Assembly: GCF_040049195.1 (NCBI RefSeq)
Contig: NZ_JBDZDL010000001.1
Direction: 5' to 3' (one strand)
From: NCEH01 sp040049195
Lineage (GTDB): Bacteria > Pseudomonadota > Alphaproteobacteria > Rhizobiales > Xanthobacteraceae
Length of the DNA stretch: 64,000 bases
In this document: piece after piece, positions 27,360 through 36,174 of the stretch
Layout: each line of letters begins with the position of its first letter
Position numbering within the stretch: position 1 is the first letter of the stretch
Translations under genes and position numbers: made by a program
The notes under the pieces: generated by a model
Seen by the model: only the letters and a program-made list of their open reading frames with translations
Database searches by the model: none
Told to the model about the DNA's origin: nothing

Positions 27360-28681
27360 GGCACTTTCCCGGAAATGGCGGCGAGGGCCTGGAGATAGAG
27401 CGCACCGACCGCATTGGCTGCGTTCCGGCGCTGCTCGATCTCAGCGATCAGGGACTTGAGCTTGTCCTTCGTGCCCTGGGGCAGGGCGTTGAGCCGCGTG
27501 AGTGCGGTGTCGAAATCCCCGGCGCGCAAAGCGGCGAGCGCCTGGTCGAGCGTCGCCTGGACCTCGGGCGTGGGCGCGGTTTCGGCCGGGCGCACCTTCA
27601 CCAGGCTTTCCGCACTGGAGAGAAGGCGGTTCACCACGCTGCCGGCGGTCGATGTCGCTTCGGCCGGCGCGGCCGCAGCCTCGGTTCCCGCCTGCTGCAG
27701 CCGGCTCGCGAGCTTGGCGGGGGAGGAGAAGCCGACGCTCGCGAGCGACGCGAACGGATCAAGCGGGGCCGCCGTGGCGCCGAGCACGGCGCGGGCGGCA
27801 TCCAGCTCCGCCGCGAACGGGCGGCCGGACCGGATGGCGTCGTTCAGCACCGCCAATACCGCGATGGCGGCGGCGGCGCGGCTGGTGGATGTGGAAGCCG
27901 CGACCGACTGATCGACCCGAGCGGTGAGGGCGGTCACCTGCTGGCTGGCGCCGGCGGCGGCGGTGGCCGCATCCTTCACCGAACCCTGAAGCCCCTGCTG
28001 CCCCTGGCGCAGGGCGGTGATATCGGCCTGGGCCTGCGCGAACAACGCGCGCTCCTGCTCCGGGGAGGGCTGCTGCGCGGCGGTGGCCTCGATCTTGTCG
28101 ACCCGCTGGGTCAAGGCGGCGAGCGCACGCGGATCGGCGGCACCGCGCGCCTCCAGGGCCGCGACGCGGGCGGCCACGGGCTGGATTTCGTCGCTGACGC
28201 TGACCGTTCCAAGCCGCGAAGACAGGCCATACACCACCAGGGCCGCGACCACGGCGCCGCCCAAAGTGCCCAGCAGCAGCGCAAGCCAGGGCGAGGCCCC
28301 GCGCGCCGCCGGGGCGGGAGGAGGGATGAGAATCGGCTGGGCGGCTTCGAAAGCGGCGTCGTCCGCGGCCTTGGACGCCGCGCCGGTTGCCGCGCTGGCC
28401 GGCGCGTCGGCGCCGGTTTCCTCCTGGGGCTCGATGGGCGGAGCGGGGGGCAGAGGGTCGTCCACGGCACCATCGGGGGCGGCACGCGGCACATCCTGGG
28501 GCTCATGCGCGGGCGGCGTCGCCTGCGGACCGACCGGGGCATCGAGCACGTTGGGCGCAGCGGCGGCGCCGCTTGCATCGTTCGGCTCCACGCCATGGGA
28601 CGTTTGTCCCGCAGCCAGGGAGGCGGCGGCCGGGTCCTTCGGACGGGCCGTATCCTCGCGGGTCGGATCGTCGTGCGCCAT
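27356..28681 (-). CDS. Mitofilin-like inner-membrane protein
   Basis: A 441-residue protein from ATG 28681 (GAGGAGG in front). A proline/alanine/glutamate-rich cytosolic segment (1-125) is followed by one membrane helix (SPWLALLLGTLGGAVVAALVVYGL, about 129-152), a long coiled coil (about 155-270) and a C-terminal helical domain ending in FDTALTRLNALPQGTKDKLKSLIAEIEQRRNA. This topology and the gene order hemD-x-hemY identify the alphaproteobacterial mitofilin-domain protein, the bacterial relative of Mic60, implicated in shaping intracytoplasmic membranes. Its role in this organism is inferred from position only. Confidence 0.82.
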   Translation of the reverse strand: MAHDDPTREDTARPKDPAAASLAAGQTSHGVEPNDASGAAAAPNVLDAPVGPQATPPAHEPQDVPRAAPDGAVDDPLPPAPPIEPQEETGADAPASAATGAASKAADDAAFEAAQPILIPPPAPAARGASPWLALLLGTLGGAVVAALVVYGLSSRLGTVSVSDEIQPVAARVAALEARGAADPRALAALTQRVDKIEATAAQQPSPEQERALFAQAQADITALRQGQQGLQGSVKDAATAAAGASQQVTALTARVDQSVAASTSTSRAAAAIAVLAVLNDAIRSGRPFAAELDAARAVLGATAAPLDPFASLASVGFSSPAKLASRLQQAGTEAAAAPAEATSTAGSVVNRLLSSAESLVKVRPAETAPTPEVQATLDQALAALRAGDFDTALTRLNALPQGTKDKLKSLIAEIEQRRNAANAVGALYLQALAAISGKVP

Positions 28682-28758
28682 GGGCCTCCTCGTATTCTTG
28701 GTTACCGGCAGGCCGGTGACGAATGTCCGGCCGGTTCGGGCGGCAGCTTGCCTCTGCC

Positions 28759-29478
28759 TTACAGCAAAGTCAGCAGCGCGTCCTCTTCGGCCGCCTCGGC
28801 GATCTCGACCGCACAGCCGGCGGCGGCCAGCGGCGCGGCGATGGCCGGCGACAAGCACAAGTGCCGCAAAGCCCGTAAGAGTTCCTTAACGCCGTCCGTA
28901 GCGACGCAATGAAGCAGGGTTTGGGCGCTGCGCGCCGAATAATGCAAGGCGGTGTCGAGATTGCCCAGAAGCAGCGCCGTGCGCGTTGCATCCGCAAGGG
29001 TTTGCGCGGGGGCCATGGCATAGAGCACGCACAGCGCGACCGCCAGATGGTGCCGCCCGAGCAAGGCCGCGAGGTCGCCCGCGCGATCGGCGCCGGCGGC
29101 ATGGAGGATCCGGGCTCCCGGCGCGAGCCGCGCCGCCAGCAGGGCGGCGAGCGCCTGCACGTTTCCGTCCGCCTCGATCACATGGGTAAAGCCCGCCGCC
29201 CGTGCCTGCGCGCCGGTGCGCGCGCCCACGGTGAACACCGGCAGGCCCCGCAGGGCGCTGGCCTGCGGCCGCGCGGCGAGCGCCCGCACCCCATGCGCGC
29301 TGGTGAAGGCGAGGGCGGAGAACGGGCCGCGCGGCAACGGCGCGCCGGTCTCCTTGAAGCGCAGCATGGGATCGCTCACCACCGTGTGCCCGAGCGCCTC
29401 CAGCCGCGCCCGCGTGCGCGCCGCGCCCGGTTCCGGGCGGGTCAGCAGGATGCGCTGGGACGGGACGGCGAGGGACAT
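28759..29478 (-). CDS. hemD: Uroporphyrinogen-III synthase
   Basis: A 239-residue two-domain enzyme that closes hydroxymethylbilane to uroporphyrinogen III. RILLTRPEPGAARTRARLEALGHTVVSDPMLRF and ALAFTSAHGVRALA are the domain 1 blocks, FTVGARTGAQARAAGF and ILHAAGADRAGDL belong to the second lobe. Sequence conservation in HemD is generally low, so context matters: it lies between hemC and the mitofilin-like gene in the usual alphaproteobacterial order. Confidence 0.93.
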   Translation of the reverse strand: MSLAVPSQRILLTRPEPGAARTRARLEALGHTVVSDPMLRFKETGAPLPRGPFSALAFTSAHGVRALAARPQASALRGLPVFTVGARTGAQARAAGFTHVIEADGNVQALAALLAARLAPGARILHAAGADRAGDLAALLGRHHLAVALCVLYAMAPAQTLADATRTALLLGNLDTALHYSARSAQTLLHCVATDGVKELLRALRHLCLSPAIAAPLAAAGCAVEIAEAAEEDALLTLL

Positions 29479-29615
29479 GGCGGGACCGGGCTTTCAGGCC
29501 AACGATAGCGGGAGGGGGCGTAAAGCGTCCATGCGGAAGCCGATCCCGTTCCTGTGGATCGTTCCGAGCCGCGCCTGGTTTGCCCTCCCGGTCGGCGCAT
29601 AGGCCGGCGCAGCTT

Positions 29616-30608
29616 CTACAGGCCGAGCGCGCGCGCGGGTGCGCTGGTGCGCAGCTCCTTGCCCAGGTCGGCGCCGAGCCGCGCGGCGTCGGCGGCGGGG
29701 GCGCTGGAATCCGCTTCGGCGGCGTCGCGCCCGTCCGGCGAGAGCACCAGCCCGCGCAGGCGCACGCGTTCCCCATCCACAGTCGCGAGCGCGGCGATGG
29801 GCGTGCGGCAGGAGCCGTCCAATGCGGCGAGGAAGGCGCGCTCGGCGGCGAGCGCGATGCCGGTGGCGCGGCAGGTGATGGCCGCGATGGCGGCATTGGT
29901 GGCCTCGTCCGCGATCCGGCACTCAATGGCGACCGCGCCCTGGCCCACGGCGGGCAGGAAATCATCGGTGCCGAGGATCGCGCTCGCCTCATGGGCGAGC
30001 CCGAGCCGGGTGAGGCCGGCGAGCGCCAGCAAGGTGGCGTCGAACGTGCCGGAGCGCACCTTGGACAGGCGCGTCTGCACATTGCCGCGCAGCAATTGCA
30101 CTTCCAGATCGGGCCGCTTGCGGCGCAATTGCGCCTCCCGCCGCAGCGAGGCGGTGCCCACCACCGCACCGGGACGCAGGTCGGACAGGCTCGCGCCCTC
30201 GCGCAGGATCAGCGCGTCGCGCACGTCGGCGCGGGGCAGATAGCCAGCTAAATGCAGGCCGTCGGGCAGATAGGTCGCGACATCCTTGGCCGAATGCACG
30301 GCGAGATCGATGCGCCCGTCCAGCAGCGCTTCCTCGATCTCCTTGGTGAACAGCCCCTTGCCCCCGGCTTCGGAGAGCGCGCGATCCTGGATCGCATCGC
30401 CCGAGGTGCGGATGATCTCGATGGCGATGCTGTCCGCCGGGCGGGCGAGGGCCGAGGCCAAGGCGTCGCGCACGGCATGGGCCTGCCACAGCGCCAGCGC
30501 GCTGCCGCGGGTGCCGATGGCGAGGCGGGGCGCGTGGACGGGGAGCGGGGACGCGGCGGAAGAGGACTCGGAAGAGGACATGGGGGAGGGGTTCGTCTCT
30601 TGTGTCAT
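29616..30608 (-). CDS. hemC: Hydroxymethylbilane synthase (porphobilinogen deaminase)
   Basis: A 330-residue cytosolic enzyme that links four porphobilinogens. LAIGTRGSALALWQAHAV, HSAKDVATYLPDGLHLAGYLPRAD, VVGTASLRREAQLRRKRPDLEVQLLRGNVQTRL and AIECR are the diagnostic blocks; DGSCRTPIAA carries the Cys that binds the dipyrromethane cofactor. Two starts are possible, ATG 30608 or ATG 30581 (321 residues), neither with a strong ribosome site. It is the first gene of the hemC-hemD-mitofilin-hemY block and is divergent from tsaD. Confidence 0.96.
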   Translation of the reverse strand: MTQETNPSPMSSSESSSAASPLPVHAPRLAIGTRGSALALWQAHAVRDALASALARPADSIAIEIIRTSGDAIQDRALSEAGGKGLFTKEIEEALLDGRIDLAVHSAKDVATYLPDGLHLAGYLPRADVRDALILREGASLSDLRPGAVVGTASLRREAQLRRKRPDLEVQLLRGNVQTRLSKVRSGTFDATLLALAGLTRLGLAHEASAILGTDDFLPAVGQGAVAIECRIADEATNAAIAAITCRATGIALAAERAFLAALDGSCRTPIAALATVDGERVRLRGLVLSPDGRDAAEADSSAPAADAARLGADLGKELRTSAPARALGL

Positions 30609-30705
30609 TGGCGCGTACAATGATAGCCGGAATCGCAATGGCATAGAGCGGCGTGGCGGCGCAGGCCGCGCGACCCCCGGCGCAGGCGCCGGTCTGGAGG
30701 ATAAA

Positions 30706-31767
30706 GTGGCGGATCTGCTGGTGCTCGGCATCGAGACCACGTGCGACGAAACCTCGGCGGCCGTGGTGGCGCGCTCGCCTTCCGGAGCCGGCCATGTGCT
30801 CTCGAACGTGATCCGCACCCAGGTCGAGGAGCATTCCCCCTATGGCGGCGTGGTGCCGGAAATCGCCGCCCGCGCCCATGTGGAAGTGCTCGACGTGGTC
30901 ATTGCGGAGGCGATGCGCGCGGCGGGGCTGAACTTCGCCAACCTCGCCGCCGTCGCCGCCGCAGCGGGGCCGGGGCTGATCGGCGGCGTCATCGTCGGCC
31001 TCACCACGGCCAAGGCGATCGCGCTCTCCACGCATCGCCCCCTGGTGGCGGTGAACCATCTGGAGGCACACGCGCTCACCGCGCGCCTCACCGACGGCGT
31101 CGCCTTTCCCTATCTGCTGCTGCTGGTGTCCGGCGGGCACACCCAATTGCTGGCGGTGGAGGACGTCGGGCGCTATCGCCGGCTTGGCACCACTTTGGAC
31201 GACGCGGTGGGCGAAGCCTTCGACAAGGTGGCGAAGATGCTGAGCCTGCCCTATCCCGGCGGGCCGCAGGTGGAGCAGATGGCATTGCTCGGCGATGCCC
31301 ACCGCTTCGCCTTCCCCCGGCCGATGCTGGGCCGGCGCGAGCCGGACTTCTCCCTGTCGGGCCTCAAGACCGCCGTGCGCCTGGAGGCGGACCGCCTCGC
31401 CCCCCTGTCGGACCAGGACATCTATGATCTGTGCGCCTCGTTCCAGGCAGCGGTGGTGGATCTGATCGCCGACCGGGTGCGCGCCGGGGCGCGGGCGTTC
31501 CGCGATCTCGTCGGCTGCGGGCCGACCGCGCTGGTGGTGGCCGGCGGGGTCGGCGCGAATGCCGCGATCCGCGAGGCGCTCCAGCGCACGGCGGTGGATC
31601 TCGGCACGCGCATGGCGGTGCCGCCGCCGGAATTGTGCACCGACAACGGCGCCATGATCGCCTGGGCGGGGGCCGAGCGGCTCTCGCGCGGGCTCACCGA
31701 TCCTCTGAGCATCAGCCCGCGCGCCCGCTGGCCGCTCGATCCCGCCTCCGCCGGCGCCAAGGCCTGA
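30706..31767 (+). CDS. tsaD: tRNA t6A synthesis protein TsaD
   Basis: A 353-residue protein starting at GTG 30706, with GGAGG 5 nt upstream and VLGIETTCDETSAAVV at the N-terminus. VNHLEAHALTA holds the HxxxH metal-binding site, VSGGHTQLL and GGPQVEQMA the nucleotide-binding loops. With TsaB, TsaC and TsaE it forms threonylcarbamoyladenosine at position 37 of ANN-reading tRNAs. It lies 18 bp before gpsA and they are probably cotranscribed. Confidence 0.97.
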   Translation: MADLLVLGIETTCDETSAAVVARSPSGAGHVLSNVIRTQVEEHSPYGGVVPEIAARAHVEVLDVVIAEAMRAAGLNFANLAAVAAAAGPGLIGGVIVGLTTAKAIALSTHRPLVAVNHLEAHALTARLTDGVAFPYLLLLVSGGHTQLLAVEDVGRYRRLGTTLDDAVGEAFDKVAKMLSLPYPGGPQVEQMALLGDAHRFAFPRPMLGRREPDFSLSGLKTAVRLEADRLAPLSDQDIYDLCASFQAAVVDLIADRVRAGARAFRDLVGCGPTALVVAGGVGANAAIREALQRTAVDLGTRMAVPPPELCTDNGAMIAWAGAERLSRGLTDPLSISPRARWPLDPASAGAKA

Positions 31768-31785
31768 GAGAGGGGCCTGAGAGAC

Positions 31786-32787
31786 ATGGCGCAGGCGGCA
31801 ACCGCTTTTTCCCGCATCGGCGTGGTGGGGGCCGGCGCATGGGGCACGGCGCTCGCCAATGTGGCGGCGCGGGCCGGCCGCAGCGTGACGCTCTACGCGC
31901 GCAATGCGGATCAGGCGGCGGACATGGAGGCGCGGCGCGAGAATGTGCGCGGCCTGCCGGGCATTCCCCTGGAGGCGGGCGTGCATGCGAGCGCGCGGCG
32001 CGACGATCTCATCCCCTGCGACGCGCTGCTGCTGGTGGTGCCGGCGCAGGCCCTGCGGGGGGTATTGGCGGAGCTCGGCCCGTCAATCGCGGCGGGAACG
32101 CCGCTTATTTCTTGCGCCAAGGGCATCGAGCGCGGCACCGGCGCCTTTATGAGCGAGGTGATTGCCGCCACCTTGCCGCACGGCCGCGCGGCGGTGCTTT
32201 CCGGCCCGAGCTTCGCCCATGATGTTGCGGCCGGACTGCCCACCGCCGTGACGCTCGCCGCCGCCGACGTGGCTTTGGCGGAACAGCTGGCGGAGGCGCT
32301 GGGCGGCCCCACCTTCCGGCTTTATCATTCCACCGATGTGCGGGGCGTGGAGATTGGCGGGGCGGCCAAGAATGTGCTTGCCATCGCCGCCGGCATCGTC
32401 GCCGGGCGCAGGCTCGGCGCGAGCGCGGGCGCGGCGCTGACCGCGCGGGGCTTTGCCGAACTGGTGCGCTTCGGCCGGGCGTTCGGCGCGCAGGCGGAAA
32501 CGCTCACGGGGCTCGCGGGGCTGGGAGATCTCATTCTCACCGCCTCCGGCCCGCAGTCACGCAATTTCGCCCTCGGCTTCGCGCTGGGCGAGGGCCGCGC
32601 CGGCGAAGGCAAGCTGGCGGAAGGCGCCTATACCGCCAGCGTGCTGGTGGAAATGGCGGCGGCGCGCGGCGTGGACATGCCCATTTGTGCGGCGGTCGAT
32701 GCGGTGCTGGCGGGCCGGCTCACCATCGCCGGGGCGATCGATGCGCTGATGGCCCGCCCGCAGCGGTCCGAGACCAGCCGGGCTTAG
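31786..32787 (+). CDS. gpsA: Glycerol-3-phosphate dehydrogenase [NAD(P)+]
   Basis: A 333-residue enzyme reducing dihydroxyacetone phosphate to sn-glycerol 3-phosphate for phospholipid synthesis. GVVGAGAWGTALANVAARAGR is the dinucleotide-binding motif, SCAKGIERGTG and SGPSFAHDVAAGLPTAVT are substrate-side blocks, and GGAAKNVLAIAAGIVAG contains the catalytic Lys. GLAGLGDLILTA and the C-terminal helical domain are complete. Cytosolic; second gene after tsaD, a common alphaproteobacterial arrangement. Confidence 0.97.
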   Translation: MAQAATAFSRIGVVGAGAWGTALANVAARAGRSVTLYARNADQAADMEARRENVRGLPGIPLEAGVHASARRDDLIPCDALLLVVPAQALRGVLAELGPSIAAGTPLISCAKGIERGTGAFMSEVIAATLPHGRAAVLSGPSFAHDVAAGLPTAVTLAAADVALAEQLAEALGGPTFRLYHSTDVRGVEIGGAAKNVLAIAAGIVAGRRLGASAGAALTARGFAELVRFGRAFGAQAETLTGLAGLGDLILTASGPQSRNFALGFALGEGRAGEGKLAEGAYTASVLVEMAAARGVDMPICAAVDAVLAGRLTIAGAIDALMARPQRSETSRA

Positions 32788-32863
32788 GCGGACGGCCGCT
32801 GAACGGGCTTTCGCTTCCGTCCGCGCGCGCCCGTCTGGCGTTCCTCAAGGATCGGGGCTGGCC

Positions 32864-33163
32864 TCAGAAGCCCTTCACCACCGTGTGGCGATGTTCCATC
32901 TGCGGGGCGGCCGCGAAATAGGGGCTCACCAGCGCGCGCCATTCCTTGAAGGCGGGCGATTCGCGGAAATGGATCATGTGGTCGTCCACGCTGTCCCATT
33001 CCACCACCAGCGTATAATGGGTGGGCGTCTCCACGGAGCGGTCGAGGCGCATGGCGCGGCAGCCGCGGGCGTTCTGGAACAGCGGCACGGCCTTCGTCAC
33101 GCCGGCCTCGAAATCAGCTTCCTGGCCGGGCGTCACGTCGATGAGAACGAATTCGTAGACCAT
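32864..33163 (-). CDS. Stress-responsive A/B barrel (Dabb/ABM) family protein
   Basis: A 99-residue ferredoxin-like alpha/beta protein, ATG 33163 with GGGAGG in front. MVYEFVLIDVTPGQEADFEAGVTKAVPLFQNARGCRAM followed by YTLVVEWDSVDDHMIHFRESPAFKEWRALVSPYF is the typical layout of the antibiotic-biosynthesis-monooxygenase/Dabb group, with HMIHFRESPAFKEWR its most conserved part. Members form dimers; some are enzymes and many are of unknown function. It stands alone between gpsA and the EVE gene. Confidence 0.85.
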   Translation of the reverse strand: MVYEFVLIDVTPGQEADFEAGVTKAVPLFQNARGCRAMRLDRSVETPTHYTLVVEWDSVDDHMIHFRESPAFKEWRALVSPYFAAAPQMEHRHTVVKGF

Positions 33164-33339
33164 CTTATCCTCCCAAAGGGAGGGGACGGTATCAGGCGGC
33201 AAGCCGCGCACAACCGCCCGGCGCGGAAAAAATGCCGGGCGCTGCATCCATCGCGTGCGCGGCCTTCGGCCGGCTTGCCAATCGCCCCGCCGGCTCGCTA
33301 GAGCAGAAGCGTGCGCATTCAGGCGTCTGGAGTTTCGCG

Positions 33340-33753
33340 ATGGCCCATTGGCTCTACAAATCCGAGCCGTTCAAATGGTCGTGGGAGATGCAGGTCAAGG
33401 CCGGCGCGAAGGGCACCCATTGGGATGGCGTGCGCAACCATTCGGCCAAGCTGAACCTGCTCGCCATGAAGCTGGGCGAGCAGGGATTCTTCTATCATTC
33501 CAACGAGGGCAAGGAGATCGTCGGCATCGTCGAGGTGATCCGCGAGGCCTATCCCGACCCCTCCGACCCCACGGGCAAGTTCGTGATGGTGGACCTGAAG
33601 GCGGTGAAGCCGCTCAAGACGCCGGTGTCGCTGGAAACCATCAAGGCCGATCCCCGTCTCCAGGATATGGCGCTGGTGAAATTCTCCCGCCTCTCGGTGC
33701 AGCCGGTGACGGACGAGGAATGGGACCTGGTGCTGGCGCTCGCGCAAGGGTGA
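33340..33753 (+). CDS. EVE domain protein
   Basis: A 137-residue protein that is one EVE domain: MAHWLYKSEPFKWSWEMQV, THWDGVRNHSAKLNLLAMKLGEQGFFYHSNEGKEIVGIVEV and DPRLQDMALVKFSRLSVQPV. EVE belongs to the PUA-like fold and is known to bind modified DNA bases such as 5-methylcytosine, and possibly modified RNA. The typical VRNxxAR-type motif reads VRNHSAK here. It converges on topoisomerase IB (11 bp gap). Stand-alone EVE proteins of this size are widespread in Proteobacteria; there is no restriction system nearby. Confidence 0.9.
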   Translation: MAHWLYKSEPFKWSWEMQVKAGAKGTHWDGVRNHSAKLNLLAMKLGEQGFFYHSNEGKEIVGIVEVIREAYPDPSDPTGKFVMVDLKAVKPLKTPVSLETIKADPRLQDMALVKFSRLSVQPVTDEEWDLVLALAQG

Positions 33754-33764
33754 GCGGGCGGCCG

Positions 33765-34826
33765 TCACTCCGCCGCTTCCAGCCGCGAGGTGGCGACGAT
33801 CTGGGCCAGCACCTCGGCGCGCCGGGCGGTTGAGCGGCAGCCCTTCAAGGTGGCGGAAAAGCGCTCCAGCACGCCGTCCTCGAAGGCGGTGACGATGGTG
33901 CCGTGCACATAGCTCTTGCGGCAGACGGTGGGCGTGTTGGCGAGCGCCTCGGCGGCGTCCCGCACCGCCTCCAGCACCTGGGAGCGCCGGGCGCGGGCGC
34001 TGCCGGCGGGCACCGCGCGGGCCAGCGTCTCCAGCACGCTGGCGGAGGCGACGAGGGTGCGGAAATCCTTCAGCGAGATGGGCGCGCCCGACATCTCCTT
34101 GAGCGCCCGGTTCACCTCGTCCGCCCGCACCGGGCGGATCGTGCCCTCGGCGTCGCGATACTGGAACAGCCGGCGCCCCGGCAGACGGTGCAGGCGGGCG
34201 ATGGCGGCGGCGAAGCGGGGCACGCACACGTCCTTCTCCACCTTCTGCCCGCCCTTGGCCTTGAAGCGGATGACGACCCGGTCGCCGTCGCGCGTGACGT
34301 TCGACTTCAGCAAGGTGGTGGCTCCGCGCGTGCCGCGTGCACGGGCATAGGCTTCGCCGCCAGCGCGGATGGCGGTGAGGGCGACCAGTTCGATCACCGC
34401 GGCGAGTGCGAACGCCTTCGTCGGGTCGCGATCCGCCCCGGCGTCGGCGAGCCCCCGGCCGAGCGCGCGCCGCAGGGTCGGCAAGGCATCCGCGAGCTTC
34501 GCCAGCCGGCGGGCCTTGAGCACCTCGCGCACCTTTTCCCAATCGGGGTGATAGCGATATTGCAGCCGCCCCGCCGCGTCGCGGCCGATGGCCTGGAGAT
34601 GCGCGCGGGGGTCGGGGGCGTACCGCACGTCTTGATAGGCGGGCGGCACGGCCTGTGCGGCGAGGCGGGAGAGGATCTCCGCATCCCGGATCGGCGCGCC
34701 GGTTTCGTCCCGGTAGGAGAAGCCGGTCCCGGCCTTGCGGCGCGACCATGTGAGGTCCTCGGGGCTGGCGAGCACGAGGCCGGCCTTGTGGGCAAGGCGG
34801 GTCATCTGGGAGGGACGGCGGTTCAT
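33765..34826 (-). CDS. DNA topoisomerase IB (poxvirus type)
   Basis: A 353-residue enzyme relaxing supercoils through a 3'-phosphotyrosine. The N-terminal domain has GFSYRDETGAPIRDAEILSRLAAQAVPPAYQDVRYAP; the catalytic domain has AAVIELVALTAIRAGGEAYARARGTRGATTLL, FKAKGGQKVEKDV, LKDFRTLVASASVLE and CRKSYVHGTIV, whose Tyr (residue 306) is the nucleophile; Pro is more usual than the Gly two residues on. ATG 34826 is taken as the start but has no good ribosome site. These enzymes are common but optional in Rhizobiales. Confidence 0.9.
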   Translation of the reverse strand: MNRRPSQMTRLAHKAGLVLASPEDLTWSRRKAGTGFSYRDETGAPIRDAEILSRLAAQAVPPAYQDVRYAPDPRAHLQAIGRDAAGRLQYRYHPDWEKVREVLKARRLAKLADALPTLRRALGRGLADAGADRDPTKAFALAAVIELVALTAIRAGGEAYARARGTRGATTLLKSNVTRDGDRVVIRFKAKGGQKVEKDVCVPRFAAAIARLHRLPGRRLFQYRDAEGTIRPVRADEVNRALKEMSGAPISLKDFRTLVASASVLETLARAVPAGSARARRSQVLEAVRDAAEALANTPTVCRKSYVHGTIVTAFEDGVLERFSATLKGCRSTARRAEVLAQIVATSRLEAAE

Positions 34827-34952
34827 GGCGGGGGTCCAGCAGCCGGCGGACGCCGGCTTTCCCATTGAAAATGCGGGGGATGCCGCGAAGTTCCCGCAGG
34901 CGGGCCATCGGTTTTCCTTGTGGCCTGCCGCCCGGGCGGCCAAGGTCGGGGC

Positions 34953-35633
34953 GTGAGCGAACCGAAATCTCCCCCTCTCCCCCCTCCGACCGCGCTCGAT
35001 CCCGCACGCTTCGTGCGGGCGGAAACGCGGCTGCGCCCGGTGCCATTGGTGCCTGAACTTTCCCTCCACGTGGCCGATGAGGCGGTGCCGCTCTGGCAGC
35101 GCACCGAGGAGGAACTGGGCGCGATGGGCTTGCCGCCGCCGTTCTGGGCCTTTGCCTGGGCGGGCGGGCAGGCGCTGGCGCGTCATGTGCTGGATCATCC
35201 CCAACTGGTCGCGGGGCGGCGGGTGCTGGATTTCGCCTCCGGCTCCGGCCTTGTGGGCATCGCCGCCGCGCGGGCGGGGGCGGCGCATGTCTCGTGCGCC
35301 GATATCGACGCCTATGCGCTCGCGGCCATCGCGCTGAATGCCGCGGCCAACGGCGTCGCGGTGGAGGTGCGCGGCACCGATCTGATCGGCACGGACGCGG
35401 GATGGGAGACGGTGCTGGCCGGCGACATCTGCTATGAGCGCGACCTGGCCGAGCGGGTGTTCGCCTGGCTCAAAGCGCTGTCGCGGCGCGGCGCCATCGT
35501 GCTGATCGGCGATCCCGGCCGATCCTATTTGCCGAAAGCGGAACTGGAGCAGGTGGCGGAATATTCCGTGCCGGTGACGCGGGAACTGGAAGACGCGGAA
35601 ATCAAGCACACCTGCGTGTGGCGCCCGCGCTGA
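34953..35633 (+). CDS. PrmA/ETFB-type methyltransferase
   Basis: A 226-residue SAM-dependent methyltransferase from GTG 34953. PPPFWAFAWAGGQALARHVLDHP, RRVLDFASGSGLVGIAAARAGAAHVSCADID and ALNAAANGV are motif I and post-I of the group related to the electron-transfer-flavoprotein beta lysine methyltransferase and PrmA; VLAGDICYERDLAERVFAWL has the D-x-C-Y-E motif of the ETFB branch. It probably methylates a protein lysine, with ETF beta as the leading candidate. It is divergent from topoisomerase IB. Confidence 0.83.
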   Translation: MSEPKSPPLPPPTALDPARFVRAETRLRPVPLVPELSLHVADEAVPLWQRTEEELGAMGLPPPFWAFAWAGGQALARHVLDHPQLVAGRRVLDFASGSGLVGIAAARAGAAHVSCADIDAYALAAIALNAAANGVAVEVRGTDLIGTDAGWETVLAGDICYERDLAERVFAWLKALSRRGAIVLIGDPGRSYLPKAELEQVAEYSVPVTRELEDAEIKHTCVWRPR

Positions 35634-35701
35634 ATCGATCGCGGGGGGAACCCCGCGCACGCCCCATCGTTGGCCCTGGAGCCCTCAAGAGGAGATGCAC
35701 C

Positions 35702-36172
35702 ATGGATAGCCACGAAATCTGGGAAGAAATGGCCGGCCGCCATTCCTGCATGCTGATCGACCGCGACGGACACCGCCTGCGGGCGCGCCCCATGGCGCCG
35801 GTGGCGCGGGAAGAGGACCACGCCATCTGGTTCGTGACCGACGCGCACGCCTCGAAGGATGACGAGATTACCCATGATCCCCAGGTGTGCGTCACCTTCG
35901 CAGACCCGTCCGACCATTTCTATCTCTCGGTCTCGGGACCGGCGGAGGTGGTGCGCGACCCCGCCAAGCTGAAGCAGATCTGGTCCAACGCCATGGAGGC
36001 CTATTTCCCCGGCGGGCCGGACGATCCCAATGCCATCCTGCTGCGGGTGCGGCCGGAGCAGGCCGAATACTGGCAGGGCGATTCCACCCTCATGACCGGG
36101 GTTAAGATGGCCGCCGCGATCATGAAGGAAGAACGCGCGAGCCTCGGCGAGAACGCGAAGCTGCGGCTATAG
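35702..36172 (+). CDS. PNPOx-fold general stress protein 26-like
   Basis: A 156-residue split-barrel flavin-binding-type protein, ATG 35702 with AGAGGAG about 8 nt upstream. MLIDRDGHRLRARPMAPVAREEDHAIWFVTDAHASKDDEI, VCVTFADPSDHFYLSVSGPAEVV and WSNAMEAYFPGGPDDPNAILLRVRPEQAEYWQG are the blocks of the general stress protein 26/pyridoxamine-phosphate-oxidase-like family. Members bind FMN or F420; a real substrate is unknown. Convergent with the DUF423 gene (2 bp between stops). Confidence 0.87.
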   Translation: MDSHEIWEEMAGRHSCMLIDRDGHRLRARPMAPVAREEDHAIWFVTDAHASKDDEITHDPQVCVTFADPSDHFYLSVSGPAEVVRDPAKLKQIWSNAMEAYFPGGPDDPNAILLRVRPEQAEYWQGDSTLMTGVKMAAAIMKEERASLGENAKLRL

Positions 36173-36174
36173 GA

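Noticed and set aside
30286..30705. Longer tsaD start at 30286
   Set aside because: It overlaps hemC on the other strand and adds 140 non-homologous residues; GTG 30706 has a GGAGG site and the conserved start.
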